From Corynebacterium amycolatum (lineage in GTDB: Bacteria; Actinomycetota; Actinomycetes; Mycobacteriales; Mycobacteriaceae): a stretch of 64,000 bases of DNA. Positions within the stretch are counted from its first letter, which is position 1. Every line of letters begins with the position of its first letter. Positions 8,261 to 16,517 of the stretch are shown here, piece by piece. The stretch lies in the NCBI RefSeq assembly GCF_016889425.1, contig NZ_CP069513.1, positions 1,054,001 to 1,118,000 on the forward strand, in the 5' to 3' direction. The position numbers and the translations under genes were made by a program. The notes below the pieces were generated by a model. It was given only the letters and a program-made list of their open reading frames with translations. It was not told where the DNA came from and ran no database searches.

Positions 8261-9691
8261 GTGGCTGAGAAAAAGAAGATTGCAAACGTCCTTGCTAACC
8301 GATACGCCTCTGCGACTCTGGCGGAGTTGTGGAGCCCTGAGTACAAGATCATCCTCGAGCGCAAGCTCTGGATTGCAGTTTTGAAGGCCCAGGTCGCCCG
8401 CGGAATTGAGGTTCCGGAGGGCACTATCGAGGCGTATGAGAAGGTTATCGACCAGGTTGACCTCGACTCCATTGCCGCCCGTGAGCGTATTACTCGCCAC
8501 GATGTGAAGGCCCGCATTGAAGAGTTCTGTGAACTGGCTGGCACCGAGCACATTCACAAGGGAATGACCTCGCGTGACCTGACTGAAAACGTCGAGCAGC
8601 TGCAGGTACTGGAGTCGTTGAAGGTTGTGCGTGACAAGGCTGTCGCTGTTGCTGCTCGCACCGCCGAGAAGGCCGCGGAGTACCAGTCGCTGGTCATGGC
8701 GGGTCGTTCCCACAACGTCGCCGCGCAGGCAACTACTCTGGGCAAGCGCTTCGCCTCCGCTGCGGACGAGATGCTGCTGGGTATCGAGCGCGTAGAAGAC
8801 CTGATCTCCCGCTACCCGCTGCGCGGCATCAAGGGCCCGATGGGCACCGCCCAGGACATGCTGGATCTGCTTGACGGTGACGAGTCCGCACTGGCCTCCC
8901 TGGAAAACGAAATCGCTGCAGGCCTCGGCTTCGACCGCGTCTTTGACTCCGTCGGACAGGTTTACCCGCGCACCCTCGACTTCGACGCTCTGTCCGCGCT
9001 GGTCGAGCTCGGTGCAGGGCCGGCATCGCTGGCCACCACCATCCGCCTGATGGCCGGCAATGAGACCGTCACCGAGGGCTTCAAGGAAGGCCAGGTCGGC
9101 TCATCCGCCATGCCGCATAAGATGAATGCCCGCTCCTGTGAGCGCGTCCACGGTTTCCAGGTCATTCTGCGTGGCTACATGACCATGCTCTCCGAATACG
9201 CCGGTACTCAGTGGAACGAAGGCGACGTTTCCTGCTCCGTGGTCCGCCGCGTTGCGCTGCCGGATGCCTTCTTCGCCATGGACGGCATGTTTGAAACCTT
9301 CCTCACCGTCCTGTCCGAGTTCGGTGCATTCCCGGCCATGATTGACCGTGAGCTGGAGCGCTACCTACCGTTCCTCGCCTCCACCAAGATCCTCATGGCA
9401 GCTGTCCGCGCTGGTATGGGCCGCGAGGAAGCTCACGAGATTATCAAGGAGCACGCCGTCGCCACCGCATTGGATATGCGCGAAAAGGGCGCCGAGCAGA
9501 ATCTCACCGAACGTCTCGCTGCAGATGAGCGCTTCCCGCTGGATGCCGCAGGGCTTGCCGACGCTCTGGCAGACCGCCACGCGTTCATCGGTGCCGCAGA
9601 ATCTCAGGTTGACCGCGTAGTTGCGCGTGTGCAGACCGTCGTGGACAAGTACCCAGAGGCCGCGGCTTACAAGCCGGGCGAGATTCTGTAG
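8261..9691 (+). CDS. purB: Adenylosuccinate lyase PurB
   Basis: 476 residues from the GTG at 8261. PurB acts twice in purine synthesis: it releases fumarate from SAICAR to give AICAR and from adenylosuccinate to give AMP. The fumarase/aspartase signature GSSAMPHKMN is near residue 280, and the catalytic-region motifs TSRDLTEN (near residue 100) and RSHNVAAQATT (near 150) are present. The GTG has no Shine-Dalgarno but an AATACT box ends 7 nt upstream, so a leaderless start is likely. It begins about 35 nt after the MarR-like gene. Confidence 0.93.
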   Translation: MAEKKKIANVLANRYASATLAELWSPEYKIILERKLWIAVLKAQVARGIEVPEGTIEAYEKVIDQVDLDSIAARERITRHDVKARIEEFCELAGTEHIHKGMTSRDLTENVEQLQVLESLKVVRDKAVAVAARTAEKAAEYQSLVMAGRSHNVAAQATTLGKRFASAADEMLLGIERVEDLISRYPLRGIKGPMGTAQDMLDLLDGDESALASLENEIAAGLGFDRVFDSVGQVYPRTLDFDALSALVELGAGPASLATTIRLMAGNETVTEGFKEGQVGSSAMPHKMNARSCERVHGFQVILRGYMTMLSEYAGTQWNEGDVSCSVVRRVALPDAFFAMDGMFETFLTVLSEFGAFPAMIDRELERYLPFLASTKILMAAVRAGMGREEAHEIIKEHAVATALDMREKGAEQNLTERLAADERFPLDAAGLADALADRHAFIGAAESQVDRVVARVQTVVDKYPEAAAYKPGEIL

Positions 9692-9717
9692 CTTCACGTG
9701 CGTCACGCGCGAATCGC

Positions 9718-9752
9718 GAAACGTGAAACGTGAAACGCGAAACGCGCAAACG
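9718..9752. repeat. Five tandem 7-bp units GAAACGY
   Basis: GAAACGT twice, GAAACGC twice and a degenerate GCAAACG in a row, directly after purB and before its terminator hairpin. The unit is short and purine-rich; slippage or a small binding array are both possible. Confidence 0.6.
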
Positions 9753-9763
9753 TAAGTACCTTT

Positions 9764-9797
9764 GAAAAACTCTGTCACGTTGATGGCAGAGTTTTTC
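9764..9797 (+). terminator. Rho-independent terminator after purB
   Basis: Arms GAAAAACTCTG (9764-9774) and CAGAGTTTTTC (9787-9797) with a 12-nt loop and a T-rich tail. Suitable for ending purB transcription. Confidence 0.8.
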
Positions 9798-9888
9798 TTC
9801 GTTTGTTGGCGAAACCACCAGTGAGCAGCCAAGTTCCTCGGTACGATGAGCGATAAGTATCGAAACCTCTACGCGAAAGGTGCCCGAC

Positions 9889-10818
9889 GTGACATCGGCT
9901 GTTAGGACTTCGCTTTCTCGCCCGGGTGCCACATTGAATGTGCTGCGCTGGGTCCCAGAAAATGACAAGGGCGCGCCCATTACTCCTAAGGGAGTGGTGC
10001 AGATTGTCCACGGCATGGTCGAGTACGCCAACCGCTACGCTAAATTCGCCGAATACCTCGTATCCCAGGGCTATGCCGTCGTCGCGCACGACCATCGCGG
10101 CCACGGTATGACCAAGACGGATGCTGGCATCCCGGGCTACTTCGCTGACTATGGTGGCTGGAATCTAATTCTCGAAGACCTCCACGCAGTGCGCCAGTAC
10201 GTTGATGCAGAATTCCCAGGCAGCAAGCACTATATTCTCGGCCACTCTATGGGGTCACTTCTGACTCGTAACTACATCGCCAAGTACGGCGAGGGGCTTA
10301 CCGGCGTCATTATCATGGGCACCGTGTCGTGGCCAGGAGCTAAGGGCGATGCGGGAATGAAGGTTGCAAACCTGCTGGCTAAGATTCGTCCTACCGCGCC
10401 GGGCAAGCTGCTCAACACCCTCACCTTTGCTGATTACAACAAGGGCTTTGAGCGCCGCACTAAGTTTGATTGGCTCACCCGCGACCACAAGATTGTCGAT
10501 GCTTATATTGCGGACGACAAGTGTGGTTTCGTTCCCACCAATGCCTTTTTCCGTGACCTTCTCGTCGGCACGCACTACGCGAATTCGTCTGAAGCCTATG
10601 AGAAAGCGCCTGATGATCTGCCACTTTTCGTGGTTTCCGGTGCCGTTGATCCGGCGGGTGGCGCTGCCTGTGTGACTGAGGTCGTGGGCAAATACCTGAA
10701 CGCGGGGAAGAAGGACGTGCGCTTTAAGGTCTACCCGGATGGTCGCCATGAGATTCTCAACGAGTTGAATAAGGAAGAGGTCTACGCCGACATTTTGGCG
10801 TGGTTGAAGTCCCGCTAA
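9889..10818 (+). CDS. Alpha/beta hydrolase, monoacylglycerol-lipase-like
   Basis: 309 residues from the GTG at 9889, which has GAAAGG 8 nt upstream; the in-frame GTG at 9880 overlaps that ribosome-binding site. It has the serine hydrolase lid-1 layout of family Hydrolase_4: oxyanion-region HGMVEYANRY (near residue 42), nucleophile elbow GHSMGS (Ser about 120), acid in SGAVDP (near 265) and catalytic His in DGRHEILNE (near 285). Enzymes of this type cleave monoacylglycerols or lysophospholipids in the cytoplasm. No signal peptide. It stands alone between two intergenic regions. Confidence 0.85.
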   Translation: MTSAVRTSLSRPGATLNVLRWVPENDKGAPITPKGVVQIVHGMVEYANRYAKFAEYLVSQGYAVVAHDHRGHGMTKTDAGIPGYFADYGGWNLILEDLHAVRQYVDAEFPGSKHYILGHSMGSLLTRNYIAKYGEGLTGVIIMGTVSWPGAKGDAGMKVANLLAKIRPTAPGKLLNTLTFADYNKGFERRTKFDWLTRDHKIVDAYIADDKCGFVPTNAFFRDLLVGTHYANSSEAYEKAPDDLPLFVVSGAVDPAGGAACVTEVVGKYLNAGKKDVRFKVYPDGRHEILNELNKEEVYADILAWLKSR

Positions 10819-10909
10819 GGGGAGCTGGTTAATAGGCGAAAAGTGTGCCCGCTCGGCGTGTCGACCGGCGCGTCGGCGGGTGGGGGGCCTTCGATACTTA
10901 CCTCAATGC

Positions 10910-11106
10910 GAGTTACTGACTGCGTTTATGTCAGCGACGGCGGGGGATCTGAGTTACTGACTGCGTTTATGTCAGAAATGGCCCGAAAAATGGTCTGAAA
11001 GTGTCATAAACTCGCACAGTTTTACATTTGCAGCCCGTATTCACGTGTGGAGTCCGTAATTTTTGGTGTCTGCCCAGTCATTATCTTGAGAATCAGACAC
11101 ACCTTT
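10910..11106 (+). repeat. Dispersed inverted-repeat element, copy 1
   Basis: This intergenic stretch between two genes holds a sequence family that recurs at 32068, 42313 and 45907. The arm GTTACTGACTGCGTTTATG occurs twice here (10910-10934 and 10951-10975), then a 25-nt centre, then TGTCATAAACTCGCACAGTTT and CATTTGCAGCCCG. A further block (11072-11106: CAGTCATTATCTTGAGAATC, CACACCTTTT) is shared with copy 3 in reverse orientation. The arms TTTATGTCA and TGTCATAAA are near-complementary, so the element can fold. The remainder of 10819-11280 shows no gene. Confidence 0.75.
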
Positions 11107-11280
11107 TGTCTATTAACCCAGAGGTGCTGGAAGAACGTGTGCGCTAGCTCGGGGTTCGCGCCACTAGTGGAGCGCCTGTGTGAGCCCTAGAAAGCCACCG
11201 CACTTCTAATAAGTTTCCATTGCGCGGATGCTTTTGTCGGGTAACGTTCTTTTCACGCTGGAAGAAAAGGAACCGACCAC

Positions 11281-13260
11281 ATGATCAGAACAAGACAACT
11301 CTCGGCGGTCGTGCTCACCATTTCCATGTTGCTGGTGCTCGTAGGCTCTTTTGCGGGAATCACAGCAGGGCGTGCACAGGCGCAAGAGACTGCGAGTACT
11401 ATCTCGCCAACCATGGTGATCCTGGATGCTTCAGGGTCAATGCTTGCCGACGATGCGGGTGGCCAAACCCGAATGGAGGCAGCGAAGGACGCGACGAGTA
11501 AGTTCGCGGGATCTGTGTCAGAGGACTCCGAAATTGGGTTCATGGTCTACGGCACGGAAGTCGGCAATTCGCCGGAGGAGCGGGAAGCTGGCTGTCAGGA
11601 CATCACCACGCTGCTGCCCGTGCAGGCTGGCAACTCGGCGAAGATTCCTGCTGAAGTAGGAAAGATCCAAGCCTCCGGCCACACCCCGATGGGGCCTGCG
11701 CTGCGTCAGGCTGCCGATGAGTTGCCGAAAGAAGGGCAACGTTCGATTGTGTTGGTCTCCGATGGTGAGGACACCTGTGCTCCGCCACCGGTGTGCGAGG
11801 TAGCCAAAGAACTCAAGCAGCAGGGCATTGATCTGGTCATCAACACAGTTGGTTTCCTCGTTGATGCGGGCGCACGTGCTGAACTTGAGTGCATTGCTGA
11901 GGCCACAGGCGGCGAGTACCTAGACGCCCAGGACTCCGATTCGCTGGCTGAGTCCATGAAGACGCTGGCGACCCGCACCGCACGCACCGCGCAGTCCAGC
12001 GCGCAAGAGATACAGGGCGGCGACGCTCCTACGAGCGCTACCCAGGTGCCTGCCGACGTGGAAACGTTCTCGACCAAGCTGCGGGAAAAGACTCCTGAGT
12101 CCGAGCGCAGCATCAGTAATCAGGAAGGCGACGGTGCTGAGTACTTCTCCGTCCCGGTCGCTGAGGGAGAGCGGCTTGCAATTAGTGCGGCCACGTTGCC
12201 GGGAGCGTCGTCAGGCGCGACTTTGATGGACCTAGATATCCGCAACTTCGCGCTCACTATGCATTTGGACGACAGCAGTTGCTTCCTTGCCAATGATTTC
12301 GGCAATGGCATCATCGACTCCAATGGCCCCTTTTTCGCATCGATAACAACCAAGCAGCCCGGAGGAGCGGAGGGGGACTGTAAGTCGGGCAATATGGTGT
12401 TCTCCGTGGCCCGAAAAGGAGGCCCCTTCGAAGGTCAGGACATTCCTGCAGAAGTGATCATCAAGCGTTTCGCCAACGAAAACCTGACTGATGTGCCGGA
12501 GGCGTTCCCGTCCGACAAGGAGAGCTTGAACCCTCCGCCCGCGACGCCGGAAGCAGATCAGGCTAAGAAGGTCACCCCAGGTTCGTGGTTCGATGACGCC
12601 ACGGAACTTACTGCCGACAACATCAGCAGCGTCACGGCCGACATTGTTCCTGGTGAGACGCACGTGTACAAGATCAAGTCCGAGTATGGGCAGCAGCTCC
12701 GCGGCGCCGTCAAACTCATTGACGCCCCAGAAGCGGACAAGCTTGCACAAATCTCCGGCCTGGATATCAAGACGCTGAATTCGGCACGCCAGCTCGCCGG
12801 TAGCGAGGAAAGCCGTCCGGTAAATGAACACCAGATTGGCGAAGAGACAACATTTGGTAACTCGGCCCGGATTAACTACCGCAATCGGATCGGCGAAGAT
12901 GGCGAAAAGTCGGGCGATTACGAGGCTGAAAGAGCGTGGCTGGATGGTGACCAGTACATCGTTGTCTTCTTCAACAACAGTTGGGGCGCCGGTAAATCCC
13001 ACGATGTCGCGGATGTTCAAAACGTCCCGGTGACTTACCAGCTGACCACGGAGTTGGTCGGCGAGAAGATCCCGGGCCCAGCTTTTGAACAGGTCGCGCA
13101 CAAGTCGCCAAGTAGCGAAACCCCGACTAGTAGCCAGCAGAATCCGAAGACCACCGAAGAAAACGAGGATGACGGCTCCTCGAAGATGATGTGGTTCTCT
13201 ATGGGGACAGTGCTTCTAGTCTTGGTCATCGGCGCGACAATCGCGTTGACCCGTAAGTAA
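11281..13260 (+). CDS. Surface von Willebrand factor A domain protein
   Basis: 659 residues with an N-terminal signal peptide (cleavage probably after AQA, near residue 35) and one C-terminal membrane helix followed by a short basic tail (TRK), so it is held at the outer face of the membrane. Residues 43-235 form a vWA domain with the metal-ion-dependent adhesion site DASGSM (Asp 49) and the downstream TPMGPAL and VSDGEDTC elements. The middle 400 residues have no domain I recognise. vWA proteins mediate metal-dependent protein binding. AAAGGA precedes the start by about 9 nt. Two Cys-containing loops in the vWA part could form disulfides. Confidence 0.85.
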   Translation: MIRTRQLSAVVLTISMLLVLVGSFAGITAGRAQAQETASTISPTMVILDASGSMLADDAGGQTRMEAAKDATSKFAGSVSEDSEIGFMVYGTEVGNSPEEREAGCQDITTLLPVQAGNSAKIPAEVGKIQASGHTPMGPALRQAADELPKEGQRSIVLVSDGEDTCAPPPVCEVAKELKQQGIDLVINTVGFLVDAGARAELECIAEATGGEYLDAQDSDSLAESMKTLATRTARTAQSSAQEIQGGDAPTSATQVPADVETFSTKLREKTPESERSISNQEGDGAEYFSVPVAEGERLAISAATLPGASSGATLMDLDIRNFALTMHLDDSSCFLANDFGNGIIDSNGPFFASITTKQPGGAEGDCKSGNMVFSVARKGGPFEGQDIPAEVIIKRFANENLTDVPEAFPSDKESLNPPPATPEADQAKKVTPGSWFDDATELTADNISSVTADIVPGETHVYKIKSEYGQQLRGAVKLIDAPEADKLAQISGLDIKTLNSARQLAGSEESRPVNEHQIGEETTFGNSARINYRNRIGEDGEKSGDYEAERAWLDGDQYIVVFFNNSWGAGKSHDVADVQNVPVTYQLTTELVGEKIPGPAFEQVAHKSPSSETPTSSQQNPKTTEENEDDGSSKMMWFSMGTVLLVLVIGATIALTRK

Positions 13261-13262
13261 CG

Positions 13263-13958
13263 CTAGAGCGTCCAGTACACGCCGAATCGGTCAGGCTTGA
13301 CGACGGCTTCCGTGCCCTCGGCAACCTCAGCGCCTGTAAGGCCAAGCGCTTGGCAGGCGCTTTCGACCTCTTCGGCAGAATCGCTGGAGAGACGCATCGC
13401 CACACCGTCGCCGAAGGTGAAATTGTGCATGCCCGGCGAGTCGAGCGTCATGAAATTCTCTGACCCGAAAAGTTGGTTGTATACCTCGGTGGCGGCGGCA
13501 GCCTGTGGTTCGTCGCCTGTCCACATGAAGTAGGGAATAACGGCGGGATTCGCTGTCTTTGCGGCAGAGTCCGTGCTTGCAGCCCCGCTGGTTAAGGAAT
13601 TAATCATCAGTTGCCAGTTGACCCCATTGCCGTCGACCAACCAGCCAAAGAGCGGCGAGAAATCGTAGCTGGTCAGGGGCATGAGTGCAGCACCACCGCT
13701 GATGGTTTCATCACCCGCCATCAGATGCTCCCACAGGCTGCGTAGCTGGTTTTCCTGACCAGGGGCAAATCGCACCATAAAAGACACAGCGGGGGTTAAT
13801 CGGCGGTTCCCGTTCTCAATGAGTTCGAAGTCCATCCCGCCGATGGTGAGCGTGGTGGAGTTGGGCTTGATGTTGGAGTGAAAACCTTCGGCGTAAAACC
13901 GCGCAGCGGCGCGGGGGTCGTCGTTAAGCGCGATCACGGCCGAGATAGAAACAGTCAT
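13263..13958 (-). CDS. VOC/PhnB-like two-domain protein
   Basis: 231 residues made of two glyoxalase/bleomycin-resistance-type (VOC) units. Each half has the PhnB/YjdN pattern: ALNDDPRAAARFYAEGF with LFGWLVDGNGVNWQLM in the first, and MWTGDEPQAAAATEVYNQLF with FGVYWTL in the second. Many PhnB-like proteins lack a known substrate, so function is left open. It ends 2 nt from the vWA gene stop, facing it. The usual metal ligands of glyoxalases are not obviously conserved. Confidence 0.75.
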   Translation of the reverse strand: MTVSISAVIALNDDPRAAARFYAEGFHSNIKPNSTTLTIGGMDFELIENGNRRLTPAVSFMVRFAPGQENQLRSLWEHLMAGDETISGGAALMPLTSYDFSPLFGWLVDGNGVNWQLMINSLTSGAASTDSAAKTANPAVIPYFMWTGDEPQAAAATEVYNQLFGSENFMTLDSPGMHNFTFGDGVAMRLSSDSAEEVESACQALGLTGAEVAEGTEAVVKPDRFGVYWTL

Positions 13959-14078
13959 GAAAATGAGCCTAACGACGAGCGCTTAGCCGTGCAGAGAACG
14001 CAGCGTTTGATCCTAGTCAGTGAAGAATCTTCATACGGCGATATCCCCAGTAACGCTGCGCTGATTAGGGGATTTCAG

Positions 14079-14654
14079 TTAGTGGCGTGGGCTCTGCTCT
14101 CGAACTAGGTCTGCAAATCTGTTGATGTAGTCGCGAACAAAGTCCTCAGTGCTTGACGACGTGAATTCTCCTTGTTCGTCAATGAGTGTTGGCGATTGTC
14201 CCAGGAAGACCTCTGGCTGACCGAGCATCGGCATGTCGAAGTACGACAGCGCGAGTCGCAAGTTCTTCTGAGAGCTATAACCTCCCATACGGCCGACGGA
14301 GTGGCTGATAATTCCCGCGGGCAGGTTCTTCCATGCCACATCACCGTTGGGCTTAGATCCGATGTCAACGGCATTCTTCAGAGCTGCAGGAATTGTGCGG
14401 TTGTTTTCTGGGGTGACAAATAGGATGCCATCGCTGGCTTTAATGGTTTCCCGGAAACTGGTGTATTCCGCGGGAGTCGCAATATCGGACACTGCGGGGT
14501 CGTCGTAGTCGAAGTTGTAGAGAGGGAGGTCACGAATCTCGACGATGTCGACTTTGAAGTCATCGGGGAAGTACGTGGCTGCCTTGAGTGCAATCTTTCG
14601 TGCATAGGAGGCTCGACGCAAGCTTCCTACCAGGATAGAAATCTGTGCAGTCAT
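14079..14654 (-). CDS. NADPH-dependent FMN reductase (flavodoxin-like), nrd operon
   Basis: 191 residues of the NADPH-dependent FMN reductase family: FMN phosphate-binding loop GSLRRASYAR (residues 10-19) and the second motif TPENNRTIPAALKNAVD (near 82-98), where the family usually has PEYN. A strong AAGAAAGGA precedes the ATG. The gene starts only 42 nt after the nrdF stop on the same strand, so nrdI, nrdF and this gene are likely one operon. NrdI is a flavoprotein that must be reduced to activate NrdF; a dedicated flavin reductase in the same operon is a plausible electron source. That role is inference; quinone or azo reduction are alternatives. Confidence 0.85.
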   Translation of the reverse strand: MTAQISILVGSLRRASYARKIALKAATYFPDDFKVDIVEIRDLPLYNFDYDDPAVSDIATPAEYTSFRETIKASDGILFVTPENNRTIPAALKNAVDIGSKPNGDVAWKNLPAGIISHSVGRMGGYSSQKNLRLALSYFDMPMLGQPEVFLGQSPTLIDEQGEFTSSSTEDFVRDYINRFADLVREQSPRH

Positions 14655-14696
14655 GCGAATGTTCCTTTCTTAGGATGTATGGGGAAAGACGTGGAT

Positions 14697-15701
14697 TTAG
14701 AAATCCCAGTCTTCATCTGCGGTGTCTTCGGCTTTTCCGATGACATATGCGGAGCCGGAACCGGAGAAAAAGTCGTGGTTTTCATCTGACCCCGGGGTGA
14801 GGGCGGCGAGAATTTCGGGCTTGAAGGCGGTCTCTTCATGGTTAAACCGCTGCGGGTATCCCAAGTTCATGAGCGCTTTGTTGGCGTTGTATCGAATGAA
14901 GTTGGCAACGTCGTCGTAGAGCCCGAGTGGTTGGTATAGGGCTTCGGAGTACCTCAGTTCGAGCTGGTATAGATCATCGAGAAGTTCGAAGACGAAAGCC
15001 TTCATCTGCGTTTGCGTGGCGGTGTCGTAGGTTTCTACGCCTCGCTGGAATTTGTAGCCGGAGTAATAGCCGTGAACAGCTTTGTCACGCAGAATCAGGC
15101 GCACCATGTCGGCGGTATTGGTCAGGATGCCACGTGATGCGAAGTGCAGCGGGAGGTAGAAGCCGGCGTAGAGCGAGAAGGACGAAAGAAGCGTTGCTGC
15201 CGCCTTTCGCTTGAGTGGAACGTCGCCGTAATAGTGTTTGAGCACAGCTTTTGACCGAGCCTGCAGGATGTCATTGGCGACTGCCCATTGGTAGGCAGCG
15301 TCGATGTCAGGGGTATTGGATAGCGTAGAAAATACTGAAGAATAAGACTTTGCATGCACTGCTTGCATGAAAGCGATATTCGTGTAGACGGCCTCTTCAT
15401 GTTCGGTGCGGGCATCTTGAATTTGGGAAATCTCCCCGACAGACGCCTGGACTGTGTCGAGCATGGTCAGTCCGGTGAAGACCTTCATGGTCAGCTCGCG
15501 TTCTAGATCGGTGAGACGTCGCCAGTCTGCAAGGTCATTGGACAGCGGAACTTTTTCGGGCAGCCAAAAATTTGCTGTTAGGCGATTCCACACTTCGAGA
15601 TCTTTGTCATCTTGCACTCGGTTCCAGTTGATCGGCCGAAGGCGGGCAGCTGGGTCCTTTCGAAAAGACGGTGGCGTAGTTGAATAGCTGTAGATGTTCA
15701 A
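14697..15701 (-). CDS. nrdF: Ribonucleotide reductase R2 subunit NrdF, class Ie-like (QSK variant)
   Basis: 334 residues from a TTG that overlaps the nrdI stop as TTGA, with GGAGGAG about 10 nt upstream; the longer reading to 15833 lies inside nrdI. It aligns along its length with class Ib NrdF and ends in the R1-binding tail DEDWDF. Of the six metal ligands only Asp 82, His 116 and His 210 remain. The three glutamates are replaced: Gln 113 ([10 protein letters not shown]), Ser 173 (TLLSSF) and Lys 207 (RDKAVHGYY). The radical tyrosine (Tyr 120) is kept. Gln-Ser-Lys at these positions defines the published metal-free class Ie group, in which the tyrosine is converted to a DOPA radical with NrdI. 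No nrdE is in the window. Confidence 0.92.
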   Translation of the reverse strand: MNIYSYSTTPPSFRKDPAARLRPINWNRVQDDKDLEVWNRLTANFWLPEKVPLSNDLADWRRLTDLERELTMKVFTGLTMLDTVQASVGEISQIQDARTEHEEAVYTNIAFMQAVHAKSYSSVFSTLSNTPDIDAAYQWAVANDILQARSKAVLKHYYGDVPLKRKAAATLLSSFSLYAGFYLPLHFASRGILTNTADMVRLILRDKAVHGYYSGYKFQRGVETYDTATQTQMKAFVFELLDDLYQLELRYSEALYQPLGLYDDVANFIRYNANKALMNLGYPQRFNHEETAFKPEILAALTPGSDENHDFFSGSGSAYVIGKAEDTADEDWDF

Positions 15702-16162
15702 GAAGTAGCGCTCCTCCAGAATTTTTCCAGGCCCTCTTTGACGTTTTCCACATCGTGGTCTGTCCCCAGTAGCTCGTAGTGGTATAGCTCCGGAACCTGG
15801 CATTTTGCAGAAATGATGGCTCCGGCTATGCAAAAGTCGGTGCCGAAATTTGTGTTGCCCGAGGTGATGACACCGCGGATGAAACTCCTGTTGGTTTCGT
15901 CGTTGAGAAAAGCGATGACTTGCTTAGGTACCGCGCGGCGCCGACATCCGCCACCATAAGTCGGTGTGATCAGGACAAATGGGCTGCAAACGCGAATCAT
16001 TCCGTCTTTTCGCGGATGTAACGGGATGCGTGCTGCTGGTTGAGCCAGCTTTTGGACGAACCGGTGAGTGTTTTCAGAAGCACTGGAGAAGTACACGATT
16101 CGGGGTGACTCCTCCGGTGGGAGTTCCGTGAAAGTCAGCGGCGTCTTCGATGATGAAGACAC
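15698..16162 (-). CDS. nrdI: Flavodoxin-like NrdI, activator of NrdF
   Basis: 154 residues from a GTG with AGGAGG 7 nt upstream; the longer in-frame reading has no ribosome site. NrdI signature segments are present: [16 protein letters not shown] near residue 25, ITPTYGGG near 68 and [11 protein letters not shown] near 100, where the flavin sits. NrdI supplies an oxidant (superoxide) to NrdF; in class Ie systems it is needed to hydroxylate the radical tyrosine. The stop overlaps the nrdF start. First gene of a three-gene operon preceded by a perfect palindrome. Confidence 0.92.
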   Translation of the reverse strand: MSSSSKTPLTFTELPPEESPRIVYFSSASENTHRFVQKLAQPAARIPLHPRKDGMIRVCSPFVLITPTYGGGCRRRAVPKQVIAFLNDETNRSFIRGVITSGNTNFGTDFCIAGAIISAKCQVPELYHYELLGTDHDVENVKEGLEKFWRSATS

Positions 16163-16176
16163 TCGATTACCTCCTA

Positions 16177-16194
16177 TGTTCAATGGATTGAACA
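16177..16194. promoter_or_regulatory. Palindromic operator upstream of nrdI
   Basis: TGTTCAATGGATTGAACA: perfect 8-bp arms around GG. It sits between a TATTTT-type -10 (minus strand, 16194-16201) and the nrdI ribosome site, covering the expected transcription start. It does not resemble the NrdR box or the DtxR/iron box; TTCAA/TTGAA half sites occur in operators of ArsR-type sensors. Regulator unknown. Confidence 0.65.
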
Positions 16195-16353
16195 TAAAAT
16201 AGAGGAGTGAATGGGGTGTCAACAAGGCGTTGCCTACATGCGGTTGAAAAGTGCTTAGTCACGCAATTGCGAAGTAAAGCCGCGACTCTGCATTAACGGC
16301 GGAAAAACCCAGCAGCTGATCTTCAAGGCGGGAAAGTGGCGGGGTTGCCGGCC

Positions 16354-16376
16354 GGGGGGGGGAGAGAGGGAGGAGG
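16354..16376 (+). repeat. G-run and purine tract
   Basis: Nine consecutive G followed by AGAGAGGGAGGAGG. It lies in the roughly 320-nt gene-free gap 16196-16517, between the nrd promoter and a terminator; the tract could form a G-quadruplex on the plus strand. Otherwise this gap shows only the terminator at 16434-16500. Confidence 0.5.
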
Positions 16377-16433
16377 CGGTGTCTCTCGGAGGGGGCTCCA
16401 GTCGTGCCCTGGGCAAAAGCACAACAGGGAAAC

Positions 16434-16500
16434 AAAACCGCCGCGCTTTGGAAAGGCCCAGTCGATGAGGAGACTGGTTTTCCAAAGCGCGGCGGTTTTT
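16434..16500. terminator. Bidirectional terminator after htdX
   Basis: A 21-bp stem, arms AAAACCGCCGCGCTTTGGAAA and its complement (16480-16500), with a smaller internal hairpin CCAGTC/GACTGG. It is 18 nt after the htdX stop on the minus strand and has T-runs on both sides. Confidence 0.85.
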
Positions 16501-16517
16501 CAGCGCTTTCGCATCAA

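Noticed and set aside
9718..9752. Possible CRISPR array
   Set aside because: Seven-base units without spacers; no cas genes in the window.
15702..15833. Longer NrdF start
   Set aside because: Entirely inside nrdI; the TTG at 15701 has a ribosome site and overlaps the nrdI stop in the usual way.
16177..16194. DtxR/iron box or NrdR box at the nrd palindrome
   Set aside because: Sequence does not match the TTAGGTTAGSCTAACC-type iron box or the NrdR consensus.
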